A program made the position numbers and the translations under genes. The notes beneath the pieces are model-generated. The model ran no database searches and was not told where the DNA came from. It saw only the letters and a program-made list of their open reading frames with translations. Source: Channa striata (Eukaryota > Chordata > Actinopteri > Anabantiformes > Channidae). From it: a stretch of DNA of 64,000 bases. Shown here in pieces: positions 44,948-56,719 of this stretch. The stretch is from positions 19,063,523 to 19,127,522 of the forward strand of contig CM065180.1 of assembly GCA_033026295.1 (NCBI GenBank). Reading direction: 5' to 3'. Each line of letters begins with the position of its first letter. The first letter of the stretch is position 1.

Positions 44948-45337
44948 GGCTGGTATTGAAGGTGAAGAGATGAGGTGAACTTCTCTGTCTGCCACTGACT
45001 GTCTCATGTGAGGATTTCATTTATAGCTTTGTCAGCAGTACGATTTTCATAGAGACATGGGAGGTGATGGTCACATGGACGAGAGTCAAATTAGGGCAAA
45101 ACAGAGGAACCTGTTAATATTATTATTGTTATTATTATTTTTATTGTTGTTATTGTTATTAACAGTAGTAGTATTACTATTATCTTATACCCTTAAATGT
45201 TTTACATTACAATAAAACCACTTCTTGATAATAAAATATCCCCTGAGATGATCATTGCAGTACAGACAAACTGAATGTTAGTTGTAAATACAGGAAGTAG
45301 TTTTTGTCGGACTCTCCTATTACTGTCTGTCACTGTG

Positions 45338-45690
45338 TCTCTGGCACAGTAATAAACTGCTGTGTCCTCAGTCTTCAGCTTGTTCATCTGTAGATAAACT
45401 TTACTGCTGGATCTGCCCTGGACTGACTGGCAGTAATATATGGGTGAAGTAGCTGTGTGCACCAAAGAGATCCACTCCAGTCCTTTACCAGGAGCCTGTC
45501 TGATCCAGCACTACACTGAGCCTCCAAAGCTGAACCCAGATGTGGTGCAGGTGAGTCTGTGGGATTCTGCAGGTCTTTGAACTGCAGGTTCAGACTCTGT
45601 TATGGTCCAACTTTTAGCGCCAGTTAAAGAAACTGAACAAACACCCAAAGTGTGATCTTTCTGTCGGCCATGTTGTCAGTGTGTTTAGTC
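45338..45690 (-). pseudogene. VH pseudogene, family A-like
   Basis: TESEPAVQRPAESHRLTC and CTTSGFSFGG are followed by a TAG in CDR1. FR3 is shortened (SVQGR then SSSKVYLQMNKL). The RSS is fair: heptamer 45331-45337, nonamer 45299-45307. A possible leader start lies near 45680. The TTA-rich microsatellite 45117-45180 lies 3' of it. Confidence 0.75.
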
Positions 45691-46087
45691 TGTGATTCTC
45701 TTTAAAGATGAAGTAAACTGGATCCCTGTGAGATTTGTTTGCACTTCCTGTATCTTCTCCTTCATCACACTCTGCTTTTACAGTCAAATTCAGTGAAATA
45801 GTAACTAACAGAGAATCTCACTGGTAACTAGTAACTTCACAGTTATGGATTTAGTGATTGATTGAGTCAAATTTAGTTTTAGTTTTAATAAACACTAAAA
45901 ATTAAATGTAAACTTAAAAACCATCAATGAATCTGATAGTAGAGTTTGGTGCAGCTGGTTGAAGGTGTAGATTCTTTAAAATGACTTTAATACTTTAAAT
46001 ACGTTTGAATCCACAGACACACAGAGAATCATTGGGCGTCTAGAGGAACTGAAACCTGTGTGATCACATCACAAACACTAACAGGAA

Positions 46088-46145
46088 ACTGTCTGCTGTT
46101 GTCTCTGGAGGTGGAGAACCGGCCTTTGACTGACTCACAGTAGTG
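46088..46145 (-). pseudogene. VH FR3 fragment, family A
   Basis: Codons like SVKGRFSTSRDNSRQ remain, with no Cys, RSS or upstream frameworks. It sits just 3' of the V pseudogene at 46.2 kb and may be the trace of a tandem copy. Confidence 0.55.
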
Positions 46146-46196
46146 TGTGTGTCAGCATGTTGTTGTACAGATGTTCAACCAACTTCAGTCACTGTG

Positions 46197-46635
46197 AGTC
46201 TCTGGCACAATAATAAACAGCAGAATCTTCAGTTTTCAGACTGTTCATCTGCAGATACACCTGCTGTCTGCTGTTGTCTCTGGAGACGGTGAACCGGCCT
46301 TTCACTGACTGAGAGTAATAGATGCCACCACTGTTTCCCCAAATATGAGCGACCCACTCCAGTCCTTTTCCAGGAGCCTGTCTGACCCAGTCCATGCTCT
46401 AGTCACTAAATGTGAATCCAGATCCAGTACAGGTCAGTCTGTGAGATTCTCCAGGTCTTTTAACAACTGGTTCAGATTCTGTCAGAGTCTGACCATCAAC
46501 GCCTGCTGAGATGAAAAAATATAATAATTTTGCTGTTAGTTGAGATGTTGCATGAAAAACAAATGATATCAATCTGGGATCAGTAAAATTCTTCACCTGC
46601 CCTGCAGAGAGTTAACAGCAGCAGTCCTGTCCTAC
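46197..46635 (-). pseudogene. VH pseudogene, family A, stop in CDR1
   Basis: The V exon (46197-46502) is intact save for a TAG in CDR1 (FTFSD-stop-SMDW). The heptamer (46190-46196) is good but the nonamer is weak. The leader exon lacks its first codons: at 46636 the sequence changes to transposon DNA, so ATG and promoter are gone. Confidence 0.85.
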
Positions 46636-47560
46636 AGATAAAGAAATGATCTGTTTATGACCAAACCAGCTCTGGAACATTATAGTGAGAGCAGAATGAA
46701 TTCAGAAGCACAAAGAATGAAAGAAAACTAGACTTGAGGAACTTCATCATGCAGCTAGACAATGATCCTCAAAGACCATCATCACAGGAAAAAAGTCACA
46801 GAGTCAGTGTGATGGGAAAATCCAAGAGTAATTCAATTTTAATGGTTATGTTTTGCTGAGTTGTAAGATCAAATGATATTAAGTGTTCTTATGAAGAATG
46901 TTGAAACATAGCGTCCTTTGTGTCATGTTTTTATCTTGGTAAGTTTCTGTGTAACCGTTCCGAGGTTGTCTGCTATCTTCAGTAAACTGTAGCCACCTGG
47001 AGACATGTAGGAGTGTTGGGAGTCTGATGGTGGGAATGTTCTTCCCAGCAGCAGACGGGTATGAAACATGTTTGTGACGTATCAGTCTTTAGAACGGCAC
47101 CGGACAGAGCACGAAACTCTGTCTGTGAACTTCTCTCTTACAAGATAATAAAACCATTAAAAGACTTTACTCTTTACTGACTATACTTAGGGTATCTGTC
47201 TTTGGAACCAGTAGTTGTCAGTCCGCAGACAGCAGACGTTAGACCCACTGAAACATCTATCTTCACCTGATCTTCAAAAAGAAAGATTCCCCTCCCTCAG
47301 TAAAGGCCTGGAAGAACAATAAAAAATATCATCAGTGCGACACAGTTATTGCACAAAGTGTATTTGCGACACAATATAAATTTGAAGTAACTTTTGGTCC
47401 TGTCTTAAATATTCTTTAACATATTGAGGTGTCATAACTCTTAAATTAAAGCAATACTTTTGAAAATGACTATGTGTTAGTCATATTGTCATAAGTTATT
47501 GTCATATTACTTATTAATTGTCTACTGCCACCTGTAGGTCTCTTTGAAGAATTGAAGCAC
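46636..47560. mobile_element. Tc1-like transposon relic and flank
   Basis: 46636-46830 (ATTCAGAAGCACAAAGAA, AACTTCATCATGCAGCTAGA, AATGATCC) matches 59840-60010. The sequence has the style of a decayed Tc1/mariner transposase gene. 47080-47360 also partly matches 60010-60140. No open frame. Confidence 0.45.
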
Positions 47561-47570
47561 TGTGTGGATT

Positions 47571-50555
47571 CAATTCAATTCAATTCAACTTTATTTATAT
47601 AGCGCCAATTTACAAGGTCATCTCAGGGCACTTTACATAATAAAGTCAAGACTATACAAACATGTAGAGAAAACCCAACAAATCCTCCTTGAGCAAGCCA
47701 TAGGAAACAGTGGAGAGGAAAAACTCCCTTTACCGGAAGAAACCTCCAGCAGAACCAGGCTCAGGGTGGGCGGCCATCTGCCTTGACCGGTTGGGCTGAG
47801 TGGAAAGTGGAGAGAGAAAAGAACAGAGCAACAAAAGCAGCAACAAAACATTGAGCAGGTTAATAGGACCAGTAGCTGCACACTGGAGGACACACAGCGC
47901 TAAATCCGGGGAAACCTGAAGACAGGGACAGACAGAGGGGGACAGAGAGGGAGAAAGACGACTACGGGACAAAGAGGACACCGAGTTAATGTCATACAGT
48001 GATGACATTATAGATGTGGGGTGAGAGGAGAGAATGAAAAGAAGAGGAAGTGGCACAGTGCAGAGTCCCCCAGCAGTCTAAGCCTATAGCAGCATGACTA
48101 TAACCGACTATAAGCTTTATCAAAAAGGAAGGTTTTGAGCCTAGTCTTACAAATAGGGAGGGTGTCTGCTTTCCGAATCTGGACTGGGAGCTGGTTCCAC
48201 AGGAGAGGAGCTTGATAGCTAAAGGCTCTGCCTCCCATTCTATTTTTGGAAATTCTGGGAACCACAAGTAGGCCTGCATTTTGGGACCGAAATGGTCTAG
48301 TAGGATGATATGGTACTAGGAGATCTTTTAAATATTATGGGGCTTGGCAGTTTAAAGCTTTATAGGTAAGAAGAAAGGTTTTAAAATCTATTCTGCATTT
48401 AATTGGAAGCCAATGGAGAGAAGCTAATGAAGGTGAAATATGATCTCTATTACCAATCCCAGTCAGTAATCTTGCTGCAGCATTTTGGATTAATTGGAGG
48501 CTTTTTAGAGAGTTACTGGGGCAGCCTGAAAGTAGAGAATTACAATAGTCCAATCTAGAAGTAACAAATGCATGAACCAATTTTTCAGCATCACTTTGAG
48601 GCAGGATGCTCCTAATTTTGGCAATGTTCCGTAGGTGGAAGAAGGCTGTTCTAGAGATTTGCTTTATGTGTGAGGTAAATGACAAATCCTGGTCAAAAAT
48701 GACTCCAAGATTCCTTGCAGTACTACTGGGGGCAAGAGTTATGTCGTCTAAAGTAGCGATATGGTTAGAAAACATGTCTCTTAGACTTTTAGGCCCAAAT
48801 ACAATAACTTCAGTTTTATCTGAGTTTAGAAGAAGAAAATTACACGTCATCCAGTCCCTTATGTCTTTAAGACATGCTTGTAGTTTGATTAATTGATTTG
48901 TTTCATCAGGTTTCATAGATAGATACAACTGCGTGTCATCAGCGTAGCAGTGAAAATTTACAGAGTGTTTTCTAATAATGTTGCCAAGGGGAGACATATA
49001 TAGAGTAAAGAGTATTGGTCCTAATACAGAGCCTTGTGGAATTCCATAACTAACTTTTGTGTATGTCGAAGATTCATCATTTACATGAGTAAATTGGAAT
49101 CTATCTGATAGATACGATTTAAACCAATTTAGTGCTGTTCCTTTAATTCCAATTACATGTTCTAGTCTCTGTAATAATATTCTGTGATCAATGGTGTCAA
49201 ATGCAGCACTAAGATCTAGCAGAACTAGTATAGAGACAAGTCCGTTATCTGAAGCCAGAAGAAGATCATTGGTGACTTTAATCAGTGCGGTTTCTGTGCT
49301 ATGATGAACTCTAAATCCTGACTGAAATTCTTCAAACAAGTCGTTTTTCTGCGCAGGTGGTCACATAATTGCTTTACAACTACTTTTTCAAGTATTTTAG
49401 AAATAAAGGGAGATTGGATATTGGTCTGTAATTGGCTAAGACATCTGGATCCAGACTAGGTTTTTTAAGTAGAGGTTTGATTACAGCTACCTTATAAGCC
49501 TTTGGTACATATCCTGTTTGTAAAGATAGATTAATGATATCTAATACGAACGTGTCTAATAAGGGTAGAGCGTCTTTGAGCAGTCTAACTGGAATAGGGT
49601 CTAGCAGACATGTTGTTGGTTTAGATGCCATAATAGTTGAAGTTAATTCAGCAAGGTCTATGGGCACAAAGCAGTCTAAAAGGGACTGAGGACTTACTGA
49701 TGATTCTAATTCTGTTGTATTTGTGGGGAGGGTCTGGTGAATTTTATTTCTAATAGCTATGATTTTGTTTGTGAAGAAGGTCATGAAGTCATTGCTACAT
49801 AGCGTTGAGGGAATACTAGTCTCAACTGAACTATGGCTCTTAGTCAGCCTGGCTACAGTGCTGAAAAGAAACCGGGGGTTGTTCTTGTTTTCCTCTATTA
49901 GTGATGAATAATAAGCTGTTCTGGCTTTACGGAGCGCTAATTTGTATAAGTATAAACTCTTTTTCCAGGCTAAGCGTGATTCTTGTGAATGAGTGGAACG
50001 CCACTTCCTTTCTAATCTTCGTGACGCCTGCTTTAAATTGCGGGTTTGCGAGCTATACCATGGAGATCGCCTGTTCAGAATTACTGCCTTCTTTTTTAGA
50101 GGGGCAACACTATCAAGTATGGAACGTAAAGATGCTGCATAATTATCAGTAAGGTAATCAACTTGTACAGGAGGACAGTTAATGAGGCTACTCTCAGTTA
50201 TATCGGTACGTGTTGAGGTAAATGATGAAGGGATCATTTCCTTAAATTTGTTCACAGTGTTTTCAGATAAACACCTACTGAAGCAAAACTTCTTTCTAGC
50301 TGCTGTGTAGTCCAATAAACTAAATTCAAATGTTATTAGGAAATGGTCAGAGAGAACAGAATTATGGGGAAATACTGTTAGTTTATCAATTTCAATACCG
50401 TATGTAAGGACAAGGTCTAGGGTGTGACTAAAACAGTGAGTGGGTTCATTTACAATTTGAGAGAAACCAATTGCATCTAATAATGAAGTAAATGCCGTGT
50501 TGAGGGAGTTACTGTCAGCATCTACATGAATGTTAAAATCGCCCACTATGACGAT
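47571..50555 (-). mobile_element. L2-like LINE, 5'-truncated
   Basis: Begins in the endonuclease domain (IVIVGDFNIHVDA), followed by a linker, RT with FEEFQSGFR, LLDLSAAFDTIDH, GIPQGSVLGP and the YADD box, and IQNAAARLL. The 3' end is an ATTCAATTCAATTCAACTTT-type tail at 47570-47600. Frame is kept except for single-base shifts near 49390 and 49350. The 5' junction lies exactly after the VH codons CTRS. Confidence 0.85.
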
Positions 50556-51030
50556 TGATCTGGTACAGTAAGACACAGCCGAGTCCTCTGTCTTTAAGTT
50601 GGACAGTGTCAGATATGTCATGCTGTTGCTGTCGTCTCTGGTGATTTCTAGACGTCCTTGCAGACTGCTGGTATAACCATAGTTGGTTCCAGTATATCTA
50701 TATCCCATCCATTCCAGTCCTTTTCCTGCAGCTTGTCTGATCCAGTGCATATTAAAGCTGCTAAACGTGAAACCAGATCCTCTGCAGGACAGACTCAGAG
50801 TCTCTCCAGGCTTTTTCACGACTGAACTGGAAGGAATCGACTCCATACTCTGACCTGAACTACCTGAAATAAAAGGAGGGAAACATGAGAAGAAAGTCAA
50901 ACTGGCAGATTTGTTGATATCGCTCCTGAACCATCAGTCGATATTCATATAAAATATAAATCAGAAAGAATGAGCAGAACTTACAGGTGAGAGAGAGAAC
51001 AAGCAGCAGCAGAGTGAGTGTGTTGATCAT
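50556..51030 (-). pseudogene. VH segment, family F, RSS replaced by LINE
   Basis: Leader 50985-51030 (MINTLTLLLLVLSLTC), V exon 50556-50863, open: SVVKKPGETLSLSCRGS, HWIRQAAGKGLEWMG, RLEITRDDSN, AVSYCTRS. Directly after CTRS the frame runs into LINE ORF2, forming a single open frame down to about 49380 (506 codons from an upstream in-frame ATG). The RSS is gone, so the segment cannot rearrange normally. Confidence 0.8.
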
Positions 51031-51285
51031 CCTGAGGCTGGAGATGTGACCTCTGATGCTCCACACACAGTATAAGAGCAGGACACAGGGACACAAGGAC
51101 AGAGGGACACTGTGTCATTTGCATCAGGAGGTTATGGAGTGGGCGGGGCTTATGTGTATTCACTCTGTTAAACACACAAATCCACAGAGGACACACACAT
51201 TTTTTGTCTTTTGCTTAATACACCAGAAACATTTGTATCCATGAGATGTTTCACAGTCTAAAGTCTAGTCACAGTCTATCAGCTC
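51031..51285. other. VH family-F promoter region
   Basis: ATTTGCAT occurs at 51117-51124, about 90 bp upstream of the leader ATG: a perfect octamer in reverse orientation. No other gene. Confidence 0.55.
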
Positions 51286-51289
51286 CACT

Positions 51290-51475
51290 GTTTTCAATCC
51301 TGGTAAAATCACTTTGAAAGCAGTTTGAACCTGTGTACATCCTCCTATTCCACTCTGGAACTGTCCCTGGTCTCTGTCATATCCAGTACATATAGATGCT
51401 TGTCATATCATAACCAGATATGACACAGGACATGTTGACTGTCTCTCCAGGTCCTCACCTTAGAGTCAGGATGCT
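51290..51475 (-). pseudogene. VH fragment, family E
   Basis: Decayed FR1-FR3: VNMSCVISGYDMTS, RQRPGTVPEW-like, MYTGSNCF. No YYC or RSS; no adjacent leader. Confidence 0.65.
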
Positions 51476-51840
51476 CCAGCAAAGAATTGCAGATAAATAA
51501 AGAGATTATTTTCTGACCATAAAGAAAAACAAAACACAATAAAATCCAGAAAATGCATATTTCCATTTTGCTGCTGCTGTAAATTAATTCAGTGTTTTCT
51601 AGCCTCAGTCTTAGAATAATCGTATAAATCATATAAAGCTGCATCAGGGTTGTGCTGCAGTTGAGCAGCTGAGTTTGTGTAGACGTCCCTCTACAGGTTT
51701 GTAAGGGAATGTGTCACACAGACACGGCACATGTTCTCTAGAAATTCTCATGTTCTTTTTTTTTAATACTATAGGATTAGGAATATTATTTTCAACATGA
51801 CTGTTATTTTTATTAATATTTAAAATAAATATAAATGTTT
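51476..51840. other. Intergenic DNA
   Basis: 51660-51720 resembles 34070-34110 (a flank near the VH fragment at 33.9 kb). No gene. Confidence 0.4.
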
Positions 51841-51904
51841 ATGTGACTCAGTCACATGTATTTCTTGATATTGTGCAGGTCTGTTGGTGGTTTGTGTCAC
51901 TGTG

Positions 51905-51945
51905 AGTCCACGTACACTAGTAAACAGCTTTAAAGTAGATCTGTA
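51905..51945 (-). pseudogene. VH 3' fragment with RSS heptamer
   Basis: A few codons before the heptamer (51898-51904) resemble the family-C end of V. It is the sister of the fragment at 35283 in the duplicated block. Confidence 0.5.
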
Positions 51946-52174
51946 TGTGTGGGAAAGAAACTTAATCTTCAGACCATTATTCATTATAATAAAACAACTA
52001 TTATTATTAGATAGTAATTAAAATCAATAATGTTTACTTCAAAACCCACTAAAATATTTTCTTTTTCAAAAACAACATCATCAATAACATCAAACACTTA
52101 AACACTTAAAGACATTAAAGGCTATTTGGCAAAGTAGGTTCTTGTTCAGCCACTCAGACACTTCAGTCACTGTG

Positions 52175-52619
52175 AGTCTCTGGCACAATAATAAACAGCA
52201 GAATCTTCAGTTTTCAGACTGTTCATCTGCAGAAACAGCTGCTCTTTGCTGTTGTCTCTGGAGACGGTGAACCGGCCTTTCACTGAGTCTGAGTAGTAGA
52301 TGCCACTGCTAGGATGGATGGAAGCGACCCAGTCCAGTCCTTTTCCAGGAGCCTGTCTGATCCAGCCCATGTAGTAGCTGCTGAATGACAGTCCAGATGT
52401 TGTACATGTTAATTTGTGAGATTCTCCAGGTCTTTTAACCACTGACTCAGATTGTGTCAGAGTCTGAGCATCAACACCTGCTGAGATGAAACAAAAAACA
52501 TATTTGCTGTTAGTTTGGATGTTGCATGAAAAACAAACAATGTTCATCTGGAATTAGTAAAATTCTTCACCTGTCCAGCAGAGAGTTAACAGCAGCAGTC
52601 CTGTCCTACAGTCCATCAT
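52175..52619 (-). CDS. VH segment, family A (52.2 kb)
   Basis: Leader 52571-52619 (MMDCRTGLLLLTLCWTG), V exon 52175-52477, open. TQSESVVKRPGESHKLTC, SGLSFSSYYMGW, SIHPSSGIYYSD, YYCARD. Heptamer 52168-52174; nonamer 52137-52145 (one change), spacer 22 bp. Sister of 35.6 kb but with many CDR changes. Confidence 0.9.
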
Positions 52620-53140
52620 GTCCAACTGTGTGTCCACTGTCCTCTTGTCCTCTCTGTAGACTGATAAATAGAGGTGAAGACATCTGAGTTTTGCATTAAC
52701 TCCTCCTGACCAGAGGTGGGAAGTGACAAATACGTCTTTACAGTCCGTATAACTTGAGAATTAATTTTTCGAACCAACTCCTCCCAACAGTGTAACTCAC
52801 ATGTCTGTACTTCCAACTCTTTACATTTTCTAAACAGGAAGAGGAACAGTCTGGATTCACAAGCAGCAGGGTTTGAACCTCCACAGTCCAGTTTTATTGT
52901 GACCTCACTCACTGCAGGAGGCTTCTTACAGGTTTGACTATTAACATTAATATGATTTATTAAATGAATGCAATCCTTTCTATCCTTTTTTCAAAGTCTG
53001 AAACGTCCAAAATCTATCAAAAAAGTGCAAGTACTTGTATTATTTCTTAAATATCAATATAATTTTGGGGGGGTGAGCAAATCTGAAATCATTCATGGTC
53101 TTTGGGCTCCTCCTCTGGTGGTTTTACGTAAAGACACTGT
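52620..53140. other. Duplicated VH 5' flank
   Basis: 52620-52930 is nearly identical to 36050-36365. The orphan leader present at 36.6 kb is absent here. No gene. Confidence 0.5.
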
Positions 53141-53181
53141 GGGGTTTTTGTTCAGCTCCACTGATGGTTTGTGTCACTGTG

Positions 53182-53601
53182 TCTGTCTCGCACAGTAATA
53201 CACAGCAGTGTCTTCAGGCTGGACATTCTGTCCATTTAGAGTCACTGTGTTGCTGGACGTTTCTAAGTCAATACTGAACTTGTTCTTCAGTGAATCTTTG
53301 TAGTCAGAGTCTCCTGTATATTTTCTCCCAATCCACTCCATTTCTTTTCCTGCAGCTTGTCTGATCCAGTGTGTCCAGTAGCTGCTCACAGAATAAGAGA
53401 CCTGACAGGTGATGGACAGACGTTGACCTGGCTGCACAGTCACAGACTCTGGCTGTGTCAACTCTTCACACTTCACACCTGTTTAAATATAAACACATTT
53501 TAGAGATTATAAAGTTACATTTCAGAGAAACAACTATATCAAATGTAGAGAGACTCACCGGATCCAGCTGCCAACAGCAGCATCAGAGGGACAAAGATCA
53601 T
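53182..53601 (-). CDS. VH segment, family B (53.2 kb)
   Basis: Leader 53559-53601, V exon 53182-53478, open. CQVSYSVSSYWTHW, WIGRKYTGDSDYK, TSSNTVTLNGQ, YYCARQ. Consensus RSS: heptamer 53175-53181, nonamer 53143-53151. Sister of 37.28 kb, which has the CDR2 cysteines that are absent here. Confidence 0.9.
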
Positions 53602-53604
53602 GGT

Positions 53605-54145
53605 TTCTTGGTTCCTGTTGAAGCTGTGGAGATGACAGCGTCTGATCCTCTGCAGCCTCCACTGATCATCTCCTGGGAAGTTTTTATAAGTGTCACTAAG
53701 AAGTTACTGAGTTTGCATAGAGACATGACAGCTGAGGGTCACATGGGGATGAACCAGAGTTTAGAACCAGCTGCCCACAAACGGATTATTTTCATTGGAG
53801 CAATAAATTTGTACAGAACAGAAAAAGTTTTATATGACATCTATGTACCAACATATCAGTCACTTTGTGTCACAAGATGATTTCAAGATTTTTCTTCAAT
53901 GTGTTAGAATGTGTAGTTTATTTCGGTGCTGTTTTTAAATGATAATATAAATTTCCTAGCACAATTTTCTAATATCTTTTATTACTTACAAAAATAGCAA
54001 CAAACAAAATAATTATATCATTGTTCACAGTATCAGCCTGGTAAGTATCTGTTACCTTTTTGTCTTTTTAATAAAACAACCAACTACAAAAACTACAGAA
54101 AAAATGATTACAAAGTTATAGATGTTAATAATTAACATTATTGAT
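53605..54145. other. Intergenic DNA
   Basis: 53605-53775 repeats the flank at 37710-37890. The rest is AT-rich and without features. Confidence 0.45.
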
Positions 54146-54149
54146 AAAA

Positions 54150-54330
54150 ACAGCAGAATCTTTTACTTGCAGTTTGTTAATCTGCAGAAACAGCTGGTGT
54201 CTGCTGTTGTCTCTGGAGACGACCAACCGACCTTTGACTCCAGTGCTTGTCTGATTTGTTTCATCCAATAGCTTCAGTCAGTTTGTGCAGGTCGGTCACT
54301 GGGATTCTGCAGGAGACTGGTCATGGTCAT
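54150..54330 (-). pseudogene. VH FR3 fragment, family A-like
   Basis: Reads like KGRLVVSRDNSRHQLFLQ and INKLQVKDSAV, then stops; the Cys end and RSS are absent. Next to it begins the 5' half of another V (54377 onward), so two partial V genes are abutted. Confidence 0.55.
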
Positions 54331-54376
54331 GATATATTTATTGAAAGTATGAATCTATTCAATTTGATGTTTGAGA

Positions 54377-54642
54377 CTTTTTCCTTCAGCTTGTCTGATC
54401 CAGCTGATATCAGCAGCAGCATCAGATATTCCTGCATATGTGCAGGTGAGTTTGTGGGATTGTCCAGGCCTCTTTACCACTGGTTCAGACTCAGTCAGAG
54501 TCTGACTGCAAACACCTGAGGACAAAAGACAGTTTGATCAGAGCCGAGCCAAAGGAAACAGACAAAGAAAAAGGCAGATGTGTGTGTGTTGACCAGAAAT
54601 TACTGGTAGAAGCAGGAAAGTTAAAGACGTAGTTAAAGTCAT
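54377..54642 (-). pseudogene. VH 5' half, family D
   Basis: Leader 54594-54642 (MTLTTSLTFLLLPVIS) and the V exon from 54515 through FR1 and CDR1 into FR2 (SWIRQAEGK) nearly match 9.45 and 22.06 kb. CDR1 again differs (SDAAADIS). The exon stops at about 54377. The leader donor is GTCAAC where the intact copies have GTAAAC. An octamer lies near 54713. Confidence 0.8.
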
Positions 54643-54649
54643 GGTGGAA

Positions 54650-55285
54650 ATGTGTCGTGTGTCGGGTTTGTGGGTTATTGTCTTCACTGAAATAAGGATG
54701 GAGGAGACTCACATTTGCATTGACTCCTCCTCACAGAGAGACAAATTAAACTCAAATATTCATTGTTTGTTACATTCAGACTAGTTACAGAGATACTTTC
54801 CTAACTTTTACTTATCATATATAGAACATATTCCAAAAATACTGTAGTTGGTGGGACAGATCCATCATCTGCTGCCTGTTTCAAATCTTTCAGCTTGAGA
54901 AAACAATCGAGGTTAGACACAAGAAATGTTTATTACATTATTAAGTGTCACACAAAAAACTGGGCAGAGTCTTGTGTTTTATTTTTGTTGATATGATGGT
55001 TAGACGTGGACCAATTTTAAAAATAGATTATTGACATATATCACATGAACTGTTTAATTATTGTTTAAACACATGTAAACACATTGTCCACACAGATACT
55101 TAGACATGACTTAGACATTATCATAAGTTTACACAGTAAAAAAAACATGAAAACATTTGTTGTAAATTAATAATCTCTTCACATAATGTTCTATGGTCCA
55201 TGACACTATCGTCATCAGAAATACTCAGTCCTTTCCTGCCCTCTGCAGTTTTTAAGGAGAGACTGCACACGGTCCTTATGACTAA
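54650..55285. other. Duplicated intergenic block
   Basis: 54795-55265 matches 38375-38700 with an insertion. No gene. Confidence 0.5.
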
Positions 55286-55690
55286 TGTCATAATGTCTCT
55301 CTCCCTCTCTTTCCCCCTCTCTGTCTCCATCTCTCTCTCCCTGTCTTCAGGTGTCCCCGGATTTGGCGCTGTGTGTCCTCCAGTGTGCAGCTACTGGTCC
55401 TATTAACCTGCTCAATGTTTTGTTGCTGCTTTTGTTGCTCTGTTCTTTTCTCTCTCCACTTTCCACTCACCCCAACTGGTCAAGGCAGATGGCCGTCCTC
55501 CCTGAGCCTGGTTCTGCTGGAGGTTTCTTCCAGTAAAGGGAGTTTTTCCTCTCCACTGTTGCCTATGGCTTGCTCAAGGGGCATTTGTTGGGTTTTCTCT
55601 ACATGTTTGTATAGTCTTGACTTTATTATGTAAAGTGCCCTGAGATGACCTTGTTGTAAATTGGCGCTATATAAATAAAGTTGAAAAATA
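55285..55690 (+). mobile_element. L2-like LINE 3' UTR
   Basis: 3' end only, of the family seen at 47571: TCT-rich tract, GGAGGTTTCTTCC, then GCGCTATATAAATAAAGTTG as the terminus. It lies opposite in orientation to the 47.6 kb copy. Confidence 0.75.
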
Positions 55691-56235
55691 ATGCACATTT
55701 ACATATTTGAATATTTATACTCTGTGTTTTGTTAGTAAAATGAGGGATTGAAAAAATATTTTGAAACAGTAATTTTCATTTCTTACAAATAACTGAAGGT
55801 GTGGAGTTATGTATAAAAGATGTTAGAAATTCCATACAGCTTTTAAAAGGCTTTAAAGAGGAAACAACTTAATATTTTATTAATTCTTTTCATCAGTTCA
55901 AGTTAAAAATATATATTTTAAGTCAATAAACAAAGTGCGACTTCCTGTTGACTGTAACCAGCTACATGTGACACACACCGAGTGTGTTGTGTTCAGTGAA
56001 CACACCACATCTGGGAATCGAACCTTAGTTACACACGAGAGGCAAATATGACACAGGCTTTGCTCTTTGTTTTATTGGTGAAAATGCAGGATTATTATTC
56101 ATGACATTATTTACTTTACTTTACTTCACGTCATTTACAGGCTGTAAAGTTTAAAGTGTGTGTTGAAGTTAAAAAGATTGTTGTCTTTATTTAAAAGTAT
56201 GATTATGATCAATATTGCAGTTATGGCAGGTTAAG
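55691..56235. other. Intergenic DNA
   Basis: AT-rich; no gene, RSS or element recognised. Confidence 0.45.
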
Positions 56236-56276
56236 TAGGTTTTTGTACAGATGTTCAACCAACTTCAGTCACTGTG

Positions 56277-56714
56277 AGTCTCTGGCACAATAATAAACAG
56301 CAGAATCTTCAGTTTTCAGACTGTTCATCTGCAGATACACCTGCTGTCTGCTGTCGTCTCTGGAGATGGTGAACCGGCCTTTCACTGAGTCTGAGTAGTA
56401 GATGCTAGTACTATAGATATAAGCGATCCACTCGAGTCCTTTTCCAGGAGCCTGTCTGACCCAGTTCATCTCATAGCTGCTGAATGTGAATCCAGATCCA
56501 GTACAGGTCAGTCTGTGAGATTCTCCAGGTCTTTTAACAACTGGTTCAGATTGTGTCAGAGTCTGAGCATCAACACCTGCAGAGACACAAAACAAAATTG
56601 CATGTGAGTTTAGACGTTAAGTTAAAATCCAAATATTTCTATTTCAGATTAGTAAAACTCTTCACCTGTCCAGCAGAGAGTTACCAGCAGCAGCCCTAAT
56701 CTACAGTCCATCAT
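56277..56714 (-). CDS. VH segment, family A (56.3 kb)
   Basis: Leader 56666-56714 (MMDCRLGLLLVTLCWTG), V exon 56277-56576, open. TQSEPVVKRPGESHRLTC, FTFSSYEMNW, YIYSTSIYYSD (short CDR2), FTISRDDSRQQ, YYCARD. Consensus RSS: heptamer 56270-56276, nonamer 56238-56246. Confidence 0.92.
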
Positions 56715-56719
56715 GTCCA

